From: Dipteronia dyeriana
Lineage: Eukaryota; Streptophyta; Magnoliopsida; Sapindales; Sapindaceae
NCBI GenBank assembly: GCA_032871835.1
Contig: CM065297.1
Coordinates: 22,741,598 to 22,805,597 of the forward strand
DNA length: 64,000 bases
Direction of reading: 5' to 3'
Below are positions 46,497-59,677 of the stretch, one piece after another. Positions within the stretch are counted from its first letter, which is position 1. Every line of letters starts with the position of its first letter. The notes under the pieces were generated by a model. It ran no database searches, was not told the origin of the DNA, and saw nothing but the letters and a program-made list of their open reading frames with translations. The position numbers and the translations under genes were made by a program.

Positions 46497-46573
<77 letters not shown>

Positions 46574-48499
46574 TATATATTGGTAACAAGTCTTTGTAGA
46601 AAGAACGAGAATTGAATCGGAATTATTTTTTAGAAAATAAATCTCGAATTCAAGAAAAAAATGCTAAGACTTATTTTGATCTTTTCGAGACTTGTTTTAG
46701 TTTATCTTAGACTTACGGGTGGAAATGCAAAAACATTATTAAAAAATGGATTTTTTTTTAAGTTCTTCAGATTTTTTTTTTAAGTACTTCATCAGAATTC
46801 CAATGGAGGTCATTGTCAAACATAGGTCAATTTGACGACCTCCAATTTGACCTCCATCTGAGATTTGATCAAACTCTATTGATGGCTCCAACAACAGAGG
46901 TTGTAGAAAAAAAAATCTAATAAAAAAAATATAAAAGAATAAAAGTAAAATTGGAGGCATTTTTGCCCATCACCATTCTTTGTATTTTATCCTTTTAATC
47001 AATGAATTAGAAGGATCGTCAATATTAACCCTACAAAATTATTGATTTTTGTTTTAACCACATGCATTGTTTCTGGTGTTCTTAACTAAAGGTGTCAATT
47101 TCATTTCACTACGTAACCAAACAATTACATTAACATCCCCTTATTTCACCCCAACAAAGATGTTTCACTTTGGTGAGCTTCCCATACAAGATGTTCGACT
47201 CGATTTCGAAATCAATTTTAGGTCTGTTTTCCATACATGTTTTAATTTTTGTGTAGAAATTTGTGTTTATTATTTGTTTTTTTTTTTAATTATTTGTTTT
47301 TCTTATGGTGATGACAAATTCGTCTTTCATGTTTGAGATTGACGTTTTGATGTTAAGGGCATGTTTCATACTCGGAGCCCAACCAATGCGAAACATACCC
47401 ATCAACAACACAAAACCAAAATGTTACACACAAACGTTTGTTGTTGGCTCTTATTCTACATCGACACCTCTTCTTCTTTAGCGTCCCTTTTTCTTCTCCG
47501 ACGACATTCAACCTCTTTTTCCCCACCGGTCCTTTCTCTCTCTTCTCTTTCTACTGGTTCTCTTTTATTTGTAACATGAAACATCAACAAACAAATAATT
47601 GTGCTTAGGTTTTGTTTTTATATGATGGTGGTTTGGGCATTGCACATTCCATGTGGTTAAAGTGACATTTTGTGATGTTATAGGCAAAAGTGAACTTTCA
47701 AACCTTTATTACTAATATTTAAGGAAAATACACATCCACTTGAGTTACAAGTAGATGCAAATTATTTTTAATTATATGATGAAATGGTTATGATAGTTTA
47801 TCTAAATTGTTTATTTAATTTTTATATTAAAATGATGTATCATATGATTTGTAACTGTTATGTAACTTTGAGATGAGATATGGTTAAAAAATTGTTATTA
47901 ACTTACTATAGCATTTGACAAAGATTTATATAATGAAATAGTAATAGTATTTTGTACCCAAATTTTCATTCAAAATTTTAGTAAATGATACGAAATATAG
48001 ATCGTAATTGTCATGTGAATTAAAAAAAAAAAAGGATGTTGTAATCTTGTAGATAATATATTAACTGCAAATCACATACTATGACGTTTTAGAAAAAAGT
48101 TTAAGCATAATTGCATAACTCCATTACGCCAATGTTAATTCCAAGTTACATTGTAAATGATAAATAGAAAATTTATGGTTTAAAAGGATGACATTAATGG
48201 ACTATACATGTCCTCCACACTTACGTCATTAAGGTAGAGTGTTTAATAATGTTATGTCTTTTTAAACTTTAAATTAATTGTGATTCAATGACCGAGGGAA
48301 AATAAATAAAAAACTATATAATGATTTTGTAATGATTACATGTCACGTCCACCATAAAATTCTAAGTTTGATGATACAATCGAGCGTTAAATACATCCTG
48401 GGCCTCTCGCGTCACACTGATACAATGATACCCCCGGGCCCCGCCACAAACTCCTCAACACAGTATAAAAAATAAAGCGCACTTATCGGTTTGTAAAAA
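44971..48499. other. AT-rich intergenic region
   Basis: No supported gene on either strand. (TA)n tracts at about 45787-45830 and 46498-46570. The stretch 46265-47035 has weakly inverted ends (GTAGTGTTAGGGTAC... and ...TTAACCCTAC) and could be an old MITE. Frames at 45270-45563, 46377-46960 and 47067-47579 are low-complexity and look like chance. A GC-rich island at 48395-48460 (CCCCCGGGCCCCGCC) is unexplained. Confidence 0.55.
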
Positions 48500-48508
48500 T
48501 AAAATAAA

Positions 48509-51500
48509 GGATATTATCGTTTTAGTTTCTAAAAATCGATGAAAACGTGTTTGTTATTTTTTAGGAATATGATCTCTTGTTCTTTAAAAATATATTAAAT
48601 TTATTAAATTTATTAATTTAATTAAAATCTTAAAAGTCAAAGGTTACATAAGAGGTTAAATAACGTCTATACCACTGGTCATTTATTTTCTTTTAAAAAA
48701 TATAATAAAATAAAATATTTTAATTTTTCTATTGAAAAAAAAAAGAAAAGAAAAAAATTGTTTAAAATTAAAATATATCATAAAAAATTAAAGAAAAATG
48801 AAAACAAGATGATTTTTTCTTGAAAGAAAATGAAAAATAAAATCGATTGAATCTTCAAGTTGGATCCAAAATCGGTAAACAAAATGAAAAAAAAAAACAA
48901 ATCATTTTTTTGGAGCAGATCTACGAATCTACTTCAATGGTGGTTCCATCTGCGATGGAGAAGATCCATGACAGAGTCCTCCTCTCTTTTCTGATCTAAC
49001 ACTGAATTCCCTCCCGTCTTTGTCATCTTGTTTCATTCTCCACCAACATCTCCATCCATTATAGCAGCAAAGCTACCGGACCCATCTCTAACATCTCCAC
49101 CTAAATGGAAATCAACAAAAAAAAACACCAAATTCAATGTAAAACACCAAATATTTCAACACTTCCGGTCACAATTCACAATCATTACGAGACTTAAGAC
49201 TCTTCCTTGATTCAAATCTATAACCATCACGGCTCTACTTACTTCAATGACCATCAAGATCTCAAAGCATTTACTGGGTTCCAAGTCTTTTCTACAAACA
49301 TAAGGTCAGAAATTGATGACTTGACTTCTGTTAGGATTATGCTCAATAGCAAGAGTGTAATAATGTTTTTGACAATCGTTTCATATTAATAAAGTGATTT
49401 CTGTTTTAACAAATCTTATACCATTTATAGTTTAATTATTATAATTGTCAAAAGTAAATAATCATAAGGTCAAAAGACTATGAGAAAAGAAGAATTGTTC
49501 ATGCATCTGGATATGTATGAGGTAGACACAATTCTTTAGTTAGTCTTGAACAATATTCACAACTTAAGATAAAGGTTGAGCGTATTTATCTTGTTAAAGT
49601 TGTAGATTTTTTTGCTAGCATTTGAGTGACATTAAATGTGTTATGATGAGTCTAAAATCATCAAAGTGTGGTGTCTTTGGGCAAAAGAATCTAGTGCACT
49701 AGGTGCATTGAATAGGATCACAGTGAATTAATTTATCCACAACCGTCAGTGGATAAAATTTTTCACTTGAAGACAATCGGAGAGTCTATCTCAATCCTGA
49801 AATAAATGATGGACTTATGGTTGCAAGTGTTATCATTTGAGCTATCAATGAGTACGATTATATAGCATAGTCTATCGTCGATATTTTGGTGGTATTCATT
49901 TGTTAATCGATAGAGGACTTCATTTATAGATATGGACATCGTGGCTCCATTTTTTTAATGATAGTAGAATATCATCATATGGATGTTTTGAAGTATTGGA
50001 TATTAAATCTTAACGTTAAGTTTTCAATAGTGTCTATTGAAATATGGTTTCTGGAAAAGTCAAAATATACAAGTTCAAAATGTGGTCTTATGAGTAAATA
50101 TGGTAACTTGGAGAGCTATAGGCGGTCTATGAGCTCTTTGCAATTACTGGTATTCTTCATGAGGATGCACTTTCTTCATTAAGATTGTTTAGGATATGAA
50201 TGTGCAATATTAACTTATTCTATCCTTATTTAAAAGTTCAATTTTAGTTTTTTAGTGGAATGAACTAAAATTAATATATCAGACCTAAGTGAATCATTTG
50301 TTGATTGTGATTAGGTTATATCTATCGGAGCTTAAATTTAGATAGTCCCCCAAGATCCCCAATCCATGGATCACTTGATATATTCTACCGAACCAATTTA
50401 TGGGTCCATCTAGAATTGTATTAAGGCATGTGAACTTATTTCTTTTAGTAAGAATGAGTCTAGTTCATATGTGGACATTTTATTTAAGTCCAATGGATTT
50501 AATAAAATAGGAAAAACAATATTTAGCCCATATATATTGGCTTGGACGGCTAAGTCTATATATAATAGCCTATTATATAGTTTTTTATTTTATTATTTAA
50601 TTAAATAGAAATTAATTAATTTATTAATTATTTAATTATTTAATTAAAAGTCAAAATCTTTTTCTAAGTAGGAAAAGGTCTCCTAGAGTCATATTATTGT
50701 TGGTAATATGATAAGTATCAAATACTATATTTGATAAGTAGATAAATAAAAAGAATTTATTTATCTAGTCAAATTAAGAAGTATTTGATTTCTATTAGGA
50801 CTCTAATTCACAATTGGTCAAATTAGAAAGTTTTTGATTTAGTAACAATTTAATTTATATTCAATAATTGATTATTGAATAAATACACTATTTGAGTTGG
50901 ATTAAGAATCTTGGTGTGCAAAAGAAATCATATTTTTAAGAGGATTGAATCCAAATTTTGATTGGAGTCTTGGTGAAGTAGAAATCCTCTTTCTAGGAGG
51001 ATTTTCGGCTACCTATATATACTCTTATATAGAATTTCGACCAGGACTTAATTTTTTGTGTGAGAAGTTATTTTTTTTTATATATAGTTATAAAAAAATA
51101 AAAAACTTCATCTAACTCATAGATTTTGTGTATTGAATTTGGCCAAGGAGAAGAGAAAAGAGGAACGTTTTGTTTTCAATAGTACACTAGTAGCCTTTAC
51201 ATCAAAAGGTTTTGTGTACAACATCGAATCAAGGTTCACGCGAGTTTCAATCAAATAGATTGATAATTCACAAGTGACCGGACATTCTTGAGTTTTCTCT
51301 TGGAAGATTATTGTGACTAACAAAGAAAAATATTTTGTTTGTTTCCATCCTCATGTATACAATTAAAAGAAAGGGAGCTCACACTCCTAAGTGATTCACG
51401 TTTGTAATTGGATTGGAAGATCTTACGGATTCAATTCGACACTAGTTCAATCGTCACGAAAAAAAAGTTACGATACTTTTAATAAACGTCAATTAATCTG

Positions 51501-52477
51501 GGGTTAATGTTCTTTCTATTAAAAGGGAAACGTTTTAAAATAAACCAAACTCTAATTTTACGCTTCCGACGCGTTTTGAACCGATTTTTCCCTACAGCTT
51601 CATTAGGCAGGACTCATCAACTGAGTGGTGGTGGTGGTGAGTTTGCAGGTCACTAGATCTCCACCAGAGCCATCTCATGGATCCAAAAAGGATCTCTAAG
51701 ACCCAAGATGGATCTTCAACACCGCCGCCATCGCCACCACTGACAAACCTAGACACCCCCAACCAGTCCCACCACCGACAAACCCAGAAACCCTCAGCCA
51801 TTCCCACCACCAAAATCTAACCCAAAAAATGTCGAAGAATAAATAAAAGAGTTTCTTATTTATTGTTAAAAATAAAAAAAAATCTTGTTTCCAGATTTTC
51901 GATGAAATCTTTCAAAGGAAGACTTTTTTTTCTGAAGAATTCTTGTTCTCTATAAGAAATTTGGGAACAAGGTTTTCGAAGAAATCTTTCAAAGGAAAAA
52001 AAAACATCTTGTTTCTAGATCTACTCTAGTTTTGGAGGGATCTAGGAACCAATTTCCTTTAATAGAGAGAACCATAAATCTTTGATTATGTTTCTTTCAA
52101 ATATATATATATAATTTTCAGATCTCCTCAAATTTTGTAGGGATCTAGGAACCAATCTCCTTTAATGGAAAGAACCATATCTTCATGACTCCATGGTTCC
52201 CAAATTTTTTATTTCTCTTTTTCTAGGTATGGGTGAATGTTTGCGTATTCAATCTCCATATTCATGTGTTATACTAATTTTTTTTTTGTTGGTTTCTGGT
52301 TTTTATTTTTTATTTATTTTCCTTTTCCTTAAATTTTTTAATTGTTCTTTTGTTTTTTTATGTTTTAAATTTAATAATACTTAAATAATATTCATTTGTT
52401 TTAAAATAAAAATATTTATTTGTTCTTTGAAAAAAAAAAAATTTGCTAATACTTAAAAACTAAAATGATAATATCCC
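48509..52477. mobile_element. Possible Mutator-type TIR element with nested solo LTR
   Basis: The left end GGATATTATCGTTTTAGTTTCT and the inverted right end GGGATATTATCATTTTAGTTTTT match at about 20 positions. The flanks TAAAATAAA (48500-48508) and TAAATTAAA (52478-52486) are a 9-bp target duplication with one difference, the Mutator length. Inside, 48900-49320 and 51597-51840 are less AT-rich and could be captured gene pieces. The solo LTR at 49329-51596 accounts for the middle. No transposase. The AT-rich ends make chance similarity a real concern. Confidence 0.4.
49329..51596 (+). mobile_element. Solo LTR, copia-like
   Basis: Starts TGTTAGGATTATGCTCAATA and ends ACGCGTTTTGAACCGATTTTTCCCTACA. 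The TTTTACGCTTCCG block near the end is familiar from plant copia LTRs. Flanks ACTTC (49324-49328) and GCTTC (51597-51601) fit a 5-bp duplication with one difference. No primer site, genes or second LTR, so I read it as a solo LTR of 2.27 kb left by LTR-LTR recombination. Confidence 0.5.
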
Positions 52478-52606
52478 TAAATTAAAATGTTGTCATACGT
52501 GTAAGTAGTTATATAATGGTTATCTCCTATCATCCATTATTTTAAAATAAAGTAAGTATTTGAATTAAATTCATTGAGTTATTGAATTTTAATATAATAA
52601 TTTTTA

Positions 52607-52874
52607 GGGATAATTACTCTGGTGGCCATCAACTCTTGCCACCACTATCAAAATGCCCACCGAATGGGAAACTGGTTTTAAAATGGCCATTTTTAGTAAA
52701 CAATGTTACACTAATGGTCATTCCATCCAATTTCATCAAATAAGTGGCATTTTGATAAATAAAGGATATCATTAATTTATTTTAGATTATTTTTGGAAAT
52801 CAATTTTTTTTTTTTAACAAACAATTATATTTAGTGTATGTATATACGTATAACATATATATCAAACATGTATA

Positions 52875-52939
<65 letters not shown>

Positions 52940-53130
52940 GTTTTTTTTAGAAGATTAAGGTTACAAAATCTAAAAATTCTAAAAAATATATTTGAGATAA
53001 GTTGAATATATATATATTCTTTTTTTAGAAGATTAAGGTTACAAATTCTAAAAATTCTAAAAAAACATTTGAGATATATAATTTTTTATTTTTTTTAGAA
53101 GATTAAAATTCTAAAAGGTATATTTGAGAT

Positions 53131-53173
<43 letters not shown>

Positions 53174-53455
53174 GATATGCTATACGTATATACACACATT
53201 AAATATAATTATTTGTTTTAAAAATCAAAAGAAAAAATTGATTTCTAAAAAATATCTAAAATAAATTAATGATATCCTTTTATTTACCAAAATATCACTT
53301 ATTGAATGTAATTGGATGGAAATGGATGGAATTGGATGGAATGGCCATTAGTGTAACATTGTTTACTAAAAATAGTCATTTTGAAATCAATTCTCCATCC
53401 GGTGGCCATTTTGATAGTGGTGGCAAAAGTTGATGGCCACCGGGGTAATTATCCC
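52607..53455. mobile_element. Mutator-type MITE with ~200-bp TIRs
   Basis: Left end GGGATAATTACTCTGGTGGCCATCAACTC; inverted right end GGGATAATTACCCCGGTGGCCATCAACTT. Similarity runs for about 200 bp inward (52607-52815 against 53455-53235). The target duplication TAATTTTTA is perfect and 9 bp long (52598-52606 and 53456-53464). The middle is (TA)n tracts and repeated AGAAGATTAAGGTTACAAA-type blocks. No coding capacity. Confidence 0.8.
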
Positions 53456-53464
53456 TAATTTTTA

Positions 53465-54134
53465 TAATAAATTTAATGAAATCTGACTATCAACCAAAAT
53501 TAAAAATTATACATTATAACTATTATTTTTATTTGTCATAGTTTTCTTCTTTTTTTCAATGCTTCATATCAAATAAAATCGGAAAAAAATAGTTATAATA
53601 CCTTAAAAGTTTAAAAAAAATTCAAATTTAGTAATGTTCTATGTTCAAATTATCATTGGTTCACACACACATAAATATATAATAATAATATATCACATCT
53701 CCTTATCGTGTACAACTTTTATATTATGTTAGTAGTGAAGTCTCAATAAATTCTTAATTCTTTCGGTGTTTGACTATACAAATAATAAATTAAATATTTT
53801 TTATTAAGTAATATGTATTTTAAAAACAAAAAAAATATATAACTTTTTATTAATTACACGTACTCTAAAAATATGTATCTATATATTTTTTGTTTATGAT
53901 AGTGTTAACATGTATCTTCAATAAAAACTTTATTATTGTAAGTGAAAAATAATTAATATGTTTATAGTAATAAAATAATAAATACATCCATTGATATGTG
54001 TGGTTATTTATAAATTTATATTTATAGTAAAAAATGGATTGTTTACCTATTAAGATACTCATTAACAATACCTTTTGTTTATACCAACAAAAAAGAAAGG
54101 TCAATGACTAATTTCAAAACCAATGAAACTCATT
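53465..54134. other. AT-rich spacer
   Basis: No gene or repeat that I can name. The 79-codon minus-strand frame at 53865-54104 is low-complexity. Confidence 0.5.
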
Positions 54135-54268
54135 TTATTTAAAGGGAAAATATCATTTTACTCCTTGACTTTAACCCTATTATTAAGACGAGGACATGGT
54201 CTGGACATATTAGCCGTTCATCCCCCAAAATCAAACAAATGTTAAAATACCCCCTTCTGTGACCTTTA

Positions 54269-54926
54269 CCGTCCATTTTGGACGTTGACTGTTAAACAAA
54301 AAGGGTACAACTGTCATTTACGTTGGTGGGCATAAGTTGAAAGATATTTTAGACAATTCAGATTTTTAATTAAATAATTAAACTAATTAAAATAAAAAGA
54401 AGTGGAGGGGGTGATGCCATCTCATTCATCCACCTACTAGACAATCAATTTGCTTCATTATATTGTATTCTTGTCGTGGTCCCAAAACAAAGCTTCACAC
54501 ACAAACAACCAAAGCCATAGTTTAGAGTTCTTCACAGAATCAATTTCGCGCCAAAACCAACTGTACAATCACCTACAACCTCTTCAAAACTTTGATCTAT
54601 TGATTATAGTAGTCTTTTGTTTAGGGTTTGTTTAGTTATAGTGTCATTACTGATAAAGCCTTATTGAAAGCAAGAAGTTTTGAGAAGTAAACCAGTTGTT
54701 TTACTTGCAAAGGTACATACAAACTTCTTTTTCTTGTTTTTGAATATTCTTGGAGAATTATGATGCATGGTTGTGTTTTGATGTGTTCGTTTGTGTTCAA
54801 CTTAAGTAATTAGGGTTTCTAACGTATGAAATTTGGGGGTTTTTGGTTTGGTGTTGCTGCATGTCAAATTGACGGTGTAATTGATGTTTTGGTGGTTGTT
54901 AAACATGGAAATGTTACAATTTCTTA

Positions 54927-54977
<51 letters not shown>

Positions 54978-55351
54978 TGTTTTGGTTGTGTTCTCAGTAA
55001 TTTAGGGTTTCGTTTGTTTTTGAATGTTATGATTTAAAAGTTTATTAAGTTTTTCATGAAAGGTTTATCTAATTTTATTTGTAATTATTGTTTGTGATAC
55101 GTATGATTAATTGCATGGTATGTGTTGCTATGGTGTTTAAGTTTTGTTTCAGTCATTACTTGATGAATAATATTAAAGGCGTTAAAAATGATGTTGAATA
55201 TATTGTTTTGGTTTTGTTTTTTATAAATTAGGGTTTTGTTACATTGAATTATAATTTTTCAGAAGTTTTAAATGCTTTACATATACTGATTGTGGTATGT
55301 ATATTTGGCTTTGGTGATTGATATTCATTCCTGATGTTTGGTAGTGTTTAA
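54269..55351 (+). other. Promoter and leader of the MULE transposase
   Basis: Non-coding stretch between left TIR and transposase ATG. A possible leader intron starts at TTGCAAAG-GTACATAC (about 54711). A (TA)n tract lies at 54936-54974. Small frames here have no recognisable product. Confidence 0.4.
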
Positions 55352-58279
55352 ATGGAGGATATATTTGAAATATATGTCATTATAGACACTAGGGTTGTAG
55401 AACTTGGTATCTGTGATGGTGAGCACATAAGTATGATAGTTTTGTTGCATACTTTATCTGAAAAAGAAACTGGTAGTGATCAGGTGCCTACTGATGAATA
55501 TCGTGTATGGGTTTATTTGCCTTGGTCAGTTGAGAAGAAGAAGGTGAGTAGTGATAATGATCTTTTAGAAGTGTTTAAAAGCTTTAGTGAGCACAAAGAA
55601 ACAAAAATTATGTTTGAAATAGAAAGATGTCATATATCCCAGTTCCACTAGCAACCTCATCTTCTGAGATTCCTAACCCACACCATAGGTTCATGACAGA
55701 CCTGAATGAAGTCAATTTCAGTGGGTTTAAGGAAAACATTTTTAATGGTGATGGAGGTAATGATGATATTGGAGAGAATGAGCATGTAGGTGCAAATGGG
55801 TTAAGTGATCAGATTGATTTAGGTGGTGATTTGGGTGTTGACTTGGATGGTGATTATGGTGCTGATTTGGGTGTTGAAACTGATGAAATGGGTGAGGTTC
55901 CTAGATTGAGGGAATTAGCAGTGATACCTGAGGTTCATGAATCCGTGCTTCAGATACTATATGATATTGGCAATAATGATTTGTTTGAAGGTTACCAATC
56001 CAACAGTGAAGATGAGTTCTTTAGTGACTCTGATAATGAAGGAGATGATTCTAAACTTGTAGTAGTGATGAAGAGCAACCCTTTTTAGAAACTTGTAGGT
56101 GCACCAATTAGATTTGAGGTAGGGCAAACACATGATTGTGTTTATACATTGAGGGAGTTGTTGAAAGATTATGCAATTCAGAAGGGTTTTAATTTTAAGA
56201 AGATAAAAAATGATAAACATAGGCTCACTTGGGCATGCCTAGCTGAGAAGTGTCCATGGAGGCTGCATGCTTCCGTTGTCGGCGATGACACAACTATGCA
56301 AGTTAAGACTTACAACAATGAGCATACCTGTCTTAGAATTTATAAAAGTCAAGAGGCAAGGTCAAAGTGGATTGCAAGTAAGTTTGAGGTTCTAGTGAAG
56401 AACAATCCTAGCATTCAATGTGGGGTGATCTCTGATCTGTTGAGAGATCAATTCAATGTTAGTGTTGACCCACAGAGGTTGTACAAGGCAAAAAGAAGGG
56501 CATTGGAGGTGCTGTTTAAAGACCATACTGAGTTTTTTTCACATTTAAGGGGGTACAACAATGCAACCTTGGTTCAACTGCCTATATTCATCTTCAGACA
56601 GACACCAACATCTTCCAAATGTTTTTTGTCTGTTTTGAAGCTCAGAAAAGGGGATTTATAGAGGGTTGTAGGCCTTTCATTGGCATTGATGGATGCCATT
56701 TGAAAGGGCCTTATGGAGGTGTTATTCTTTCAGCAGTTGCATTAGATGCAAACTCTGGATTATACCTTCAAGCTTATTGAATTTGTGAAGGTGAAACCTT
56801 ACTAAGTTGGTTCTGGTTTTTATGGCAGTTGCGTTGTTTCTTGAAGTATCCAAAAGATAGACCAATATGTTTCATGAGTGACAGGCAGAAGGGTGTGATT
56901 AGGGCTTTGAAGATGTATTGGCCAAAGGCAAGCGTAAGGTATTAATTTCAATAACTTGTTGTAATTACATTTTGTTTTAAAAAAAAATCATATATTAATC
57001 TCACTTGTCATGATTGACAAAGGTTCTGTGCAAGACATATTTATGCAAATTTCAGTACTAAATATAGTGGGCAAAAGATGAGGAAACTTTTTTGGAAAGC
57101 TAGTAAAACTGGTGACAAGCATGAGTTCAAGAAGTGTATCCAAGATATAGGTAGTATAAACTCTCAGGCTATGGCTTATTTAGCTGTCATTGAACCCTGC
57201 CACTGGTCAAGGCATGCATTTGACAAGTCAATCAAATGTGACCAAGTGACTAACAATATGACATAAGCTTTCAATAGCATGCTTCAAGATTTTAGGGCTA
57301 GGACTTATTTAGGCTTGATGGAGTATAAGGAGAATGGTGATGAGTAGGTTTCAACAGAGGAAAGATGAGTGCAGCAGATGGGGTAATGGCATACCACCAG
57401 CAATGAACAAAAAGATTAAGGATAATAGTGTGGAGTGTAGGATTCTTTGAACTTTGTATTCAGGTTAACGGGAGTATGAGATGTTGGGTGTGAATAGAGC
57501 ATACATTGCCAATTTGAATGATAAAACATGTGAATGTGGGCAATGGCAAGTTAGTGGGGTGCCTTGTTGTCATGCTTTGGCTGGTATTAGACACCATTTC
57601 GGTGTCAGTGGTAATCAGTGCAGCTTAGAGGATTATATTGACCCTTTGTTGTCCAAGGCAGCTTATCTACAAACCTATGACTACATGATTCATCACATTC
57701 CAGATTTATGTGTATGAGGTGATCATGTAGGAGCACCAATTCAACCACCACCAGTAAAGTGAAAACCAGGAAGGCCAAAACTGCTGAGGAAGAGGGAATC
57801 AACTGAGAAACCTAAAGCTGCTAAGAGTGGTAGTGTTGTGTGTGGAAAGTGTAAACTACCTGGACATAATTCTAGGACTTGTAAAGCTGAAAACAGTCCT
57901 GTAGCAACTAAGGTAATCAATTTTTATTTTATTTTTTATTTGTTTTGTATTGAATTTAATTGAGTTGGTGTTGTTCATAATTTTGGTATATCTTTCTTGT
58001 ATATAAATAGAAGGCTCCAAAGAGACAGCCTACTGTCTGTGAAGGCGAGGGTGTTGCGTCATCTTCAAAGCCTTCTAAAAAGGTGATGCTTCCTCCTGCT
58101 TCCTTATCTTTCTATTTTATTTTCTTCCTTCTTTATGTTTTTTCTAATTAATTTTGGTTTCATTACAAGTACAGAGAAAGAGGGTTGCAACAAAAGAAGA
58201 AGATGTTGGTGAGAACTCTTCACACCCTACCACACAGGTTCAAACTCAACCAATCTCTCAGTTGACCCAGCTGAACTGA
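55352..58279 (+). pseudogene. MULE transposase (mudrA-like), broken
   Basis: Exons about 55352-56938, 57023-57912, 58011-58082 and 58175-58279, with GT-AG introns between. Parts in order: N-terminal 90-residue region; an acidic Gly/Asp-rich stretch; the MuDR DNA-binding domain (YTLRELLKDYAIQKGF, then CPWRLHASVVGDD, about 56140-56340); the DDE-type core with GIDGCHLKGPYGG and CFMSDRQKGVIRALKMYWP; RHIYANF after intron 1; a SWIM zinc finger (CECGQWQVSGVPCCHAL, about 57530-57585); and a zinc knuckle CGKCKLPGHNSRTC (about 57840-57885). Breaks: frameshift near 55620, TAG 56086-56088, frameshift near 56580, TGA 56778-56780, TAA 57264-57266 and further stops at 57340-57480. It would have cut and moved elements with matching TIRs. 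Confidence 0.88.
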
Positions 58280-58825
58280 ACTAGTAGGTTATGTAGTTCA
58301 ACTGTCAATAGGTTATGTAGTTGAACTAGATGTTGAACTGTTAATAGTTAGTATATTTTGTTGCCAACAATGTGAAGCATTTACAATGCTTTTCTTTTGC
58401 TTATATTGCCCTATGAACCATTTGCAATGGTTAGCTTCTGTTTATATTTTGTTGGTTAGCATTTGCAATGCAAGCCTGGTATTGTGAACTATATGTGCAA
58501 TTTGGTACAGCTGAACTGTTAATGCTTATATTGGTACTTATGCATAATTATTATGAATTCCATACCCTTTTATTTCTATGCTTTGATAATGACCGATGAT
58601 ATTAGATATCTGATATTTAACATTTGCATTGCATTACATGCCATAGTTGCATTACATTACATGCCGCATTTGCATTGCATTACATTCCACAGCTGCAATA
58701 CATGTTCATAGAACTAACGTAAAAGAAAATAAAACAAGCCAACAATAACATAGTAAGCAACATCATCTTCTTTAACCCATTTAGACTTCCATTTACCATT
58801 GTCATATGATTGTGCATTATTCCAA
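58280..58825. other. MULE region between the two convergent genes
   Basis: The 3' part after the transposase stop. Direct repeats GTTATGTAGTTCAACT/GTTATGTAGTTGAACT (about 58284-58325) and GCATTTGCAATGC- and GCATTACATGCC-type repeats (58380-58700). It should hold both 3' ends. Confidence 0.5.
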
Positions 58826-59127
58826 TTACACTTGATTCCAATTTTGCACATTTGCATTTAGCAATTTGAAAATTTCATCCATTCCATCCCTATTCAGATC
58901 TCCACCACCTTGAATACTTCCTAACAATTCTGTTGCATTTGGCTTCCACCATGAAAAAAATTTACATTGCCTTTTTTTACAAAAAAAAACAACCTCCCTG
59001 GATTATCAAACGACTCTGAGATTTTCAAACCGGCCTTCTTCCCACATATGCATGTTTTGTTTTTAAATATTAGCACTCCACCATTGATGTTGCTTCCTAT
59101 ACTCCCTGTGTTTGAACTTCCTTCCAT
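58826..59127 (-). pseudogene. GRF-type zinc-finger ORF in MULE
   Basis: ATG at 59127 (minus), with a recognisable GRF zinc-finger pattern: CICGKKAGLKISESFDNPGR, then FF and a second part C-x4-C-x-FFxWW that is readable only after a one-base shift in the T-run at 58989-58981. In the second frame it runs on to TAA at 58828-58826, total length about 100 residues if the run were one base longer. As it stands the frame ends at 58921. GRF zinc fingers bind single-stranded nucleic acid in other proteins. In plants small GRF proteins are numerous and some lie in transposons. The position next to the right TIR and the convergent direction recall mudrB. The homopolymer shift could also be a sequencing error. 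Confidence 0.6.
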
Positions 59128-59677
59128 GGTTGGTCAATGACAAATCAAGTGTTTCAATGTGTTTTTTGGTGATGAAAAATAATAAAAACTGTTTGCATAT
59201 GTGTTTGGGTGATGAAATGTATGAAACAAAATTTGGCAGGTGATTATATGGGTTTGGATGTGTTTTTTTTTTTTAATTAATTATGATGAAACATATGAAT
59301 GGATTGATAGATATGTGAGTGAAAGTGTGTGAATACAGCATTTGATGGATATAGCAACTGGTGATGAATAAAACAGGTATATATAAGGCCAAATATAGCC
59401 GTTGCACTGCATAATTGTTTGATTCAGAGGGTATTTTTGTAATTTTAATGGTTTGCCTTCAATCACATGATAAATGCTGTCATTGAGGGGTAGTCAGGTC
59501 TTTTGTGGCTCCGACTGTTGTCAGAGTTACCTTTTCAGTTGAAAAAGGTAACAGAAGGGGGTATTTTAACATTTGTTTGATTTCGGGGGGATGAACGGTT
59601 AATATATTCAAACCATGTCCTCATCTTAATAATAGGGTTAAAGTCAGGAGGTAAAATGATAATTTTCTTTATTTAAA

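Larger units (their letters stand above)
54144..59668 (+). mobile_element. MuDR-like (MULE) DNA transposon
   Basis: TIRs of about 125 bp (54144-54268 and, inverted, 59668-59543) share CTTTAACCCTATTATTAAGA and ATCAAACAAATGTTAAAATA, among others. The target duplication TTATTTAAA is 9 bp and perfect (54135-54143 and 59669-59677). It encodes a transposase (plus strand, broken) and a small GRF zinc-finger ORF (minus strand), convergent as mudrA and mudrB are in maize MuDR. A leader or intron-like region of about 1 kb separates the left TIR from the transposase. With at least four stops and two shifts it cannot make a whole transposase itself. Confidence 0.9.

Noticed and set aside
46377..46589. 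ORF rich in Ile-Tyr repeats
   Set aside because: It is a translated (TA)n microsatellite, as is the start of the frame at 62232-62570.
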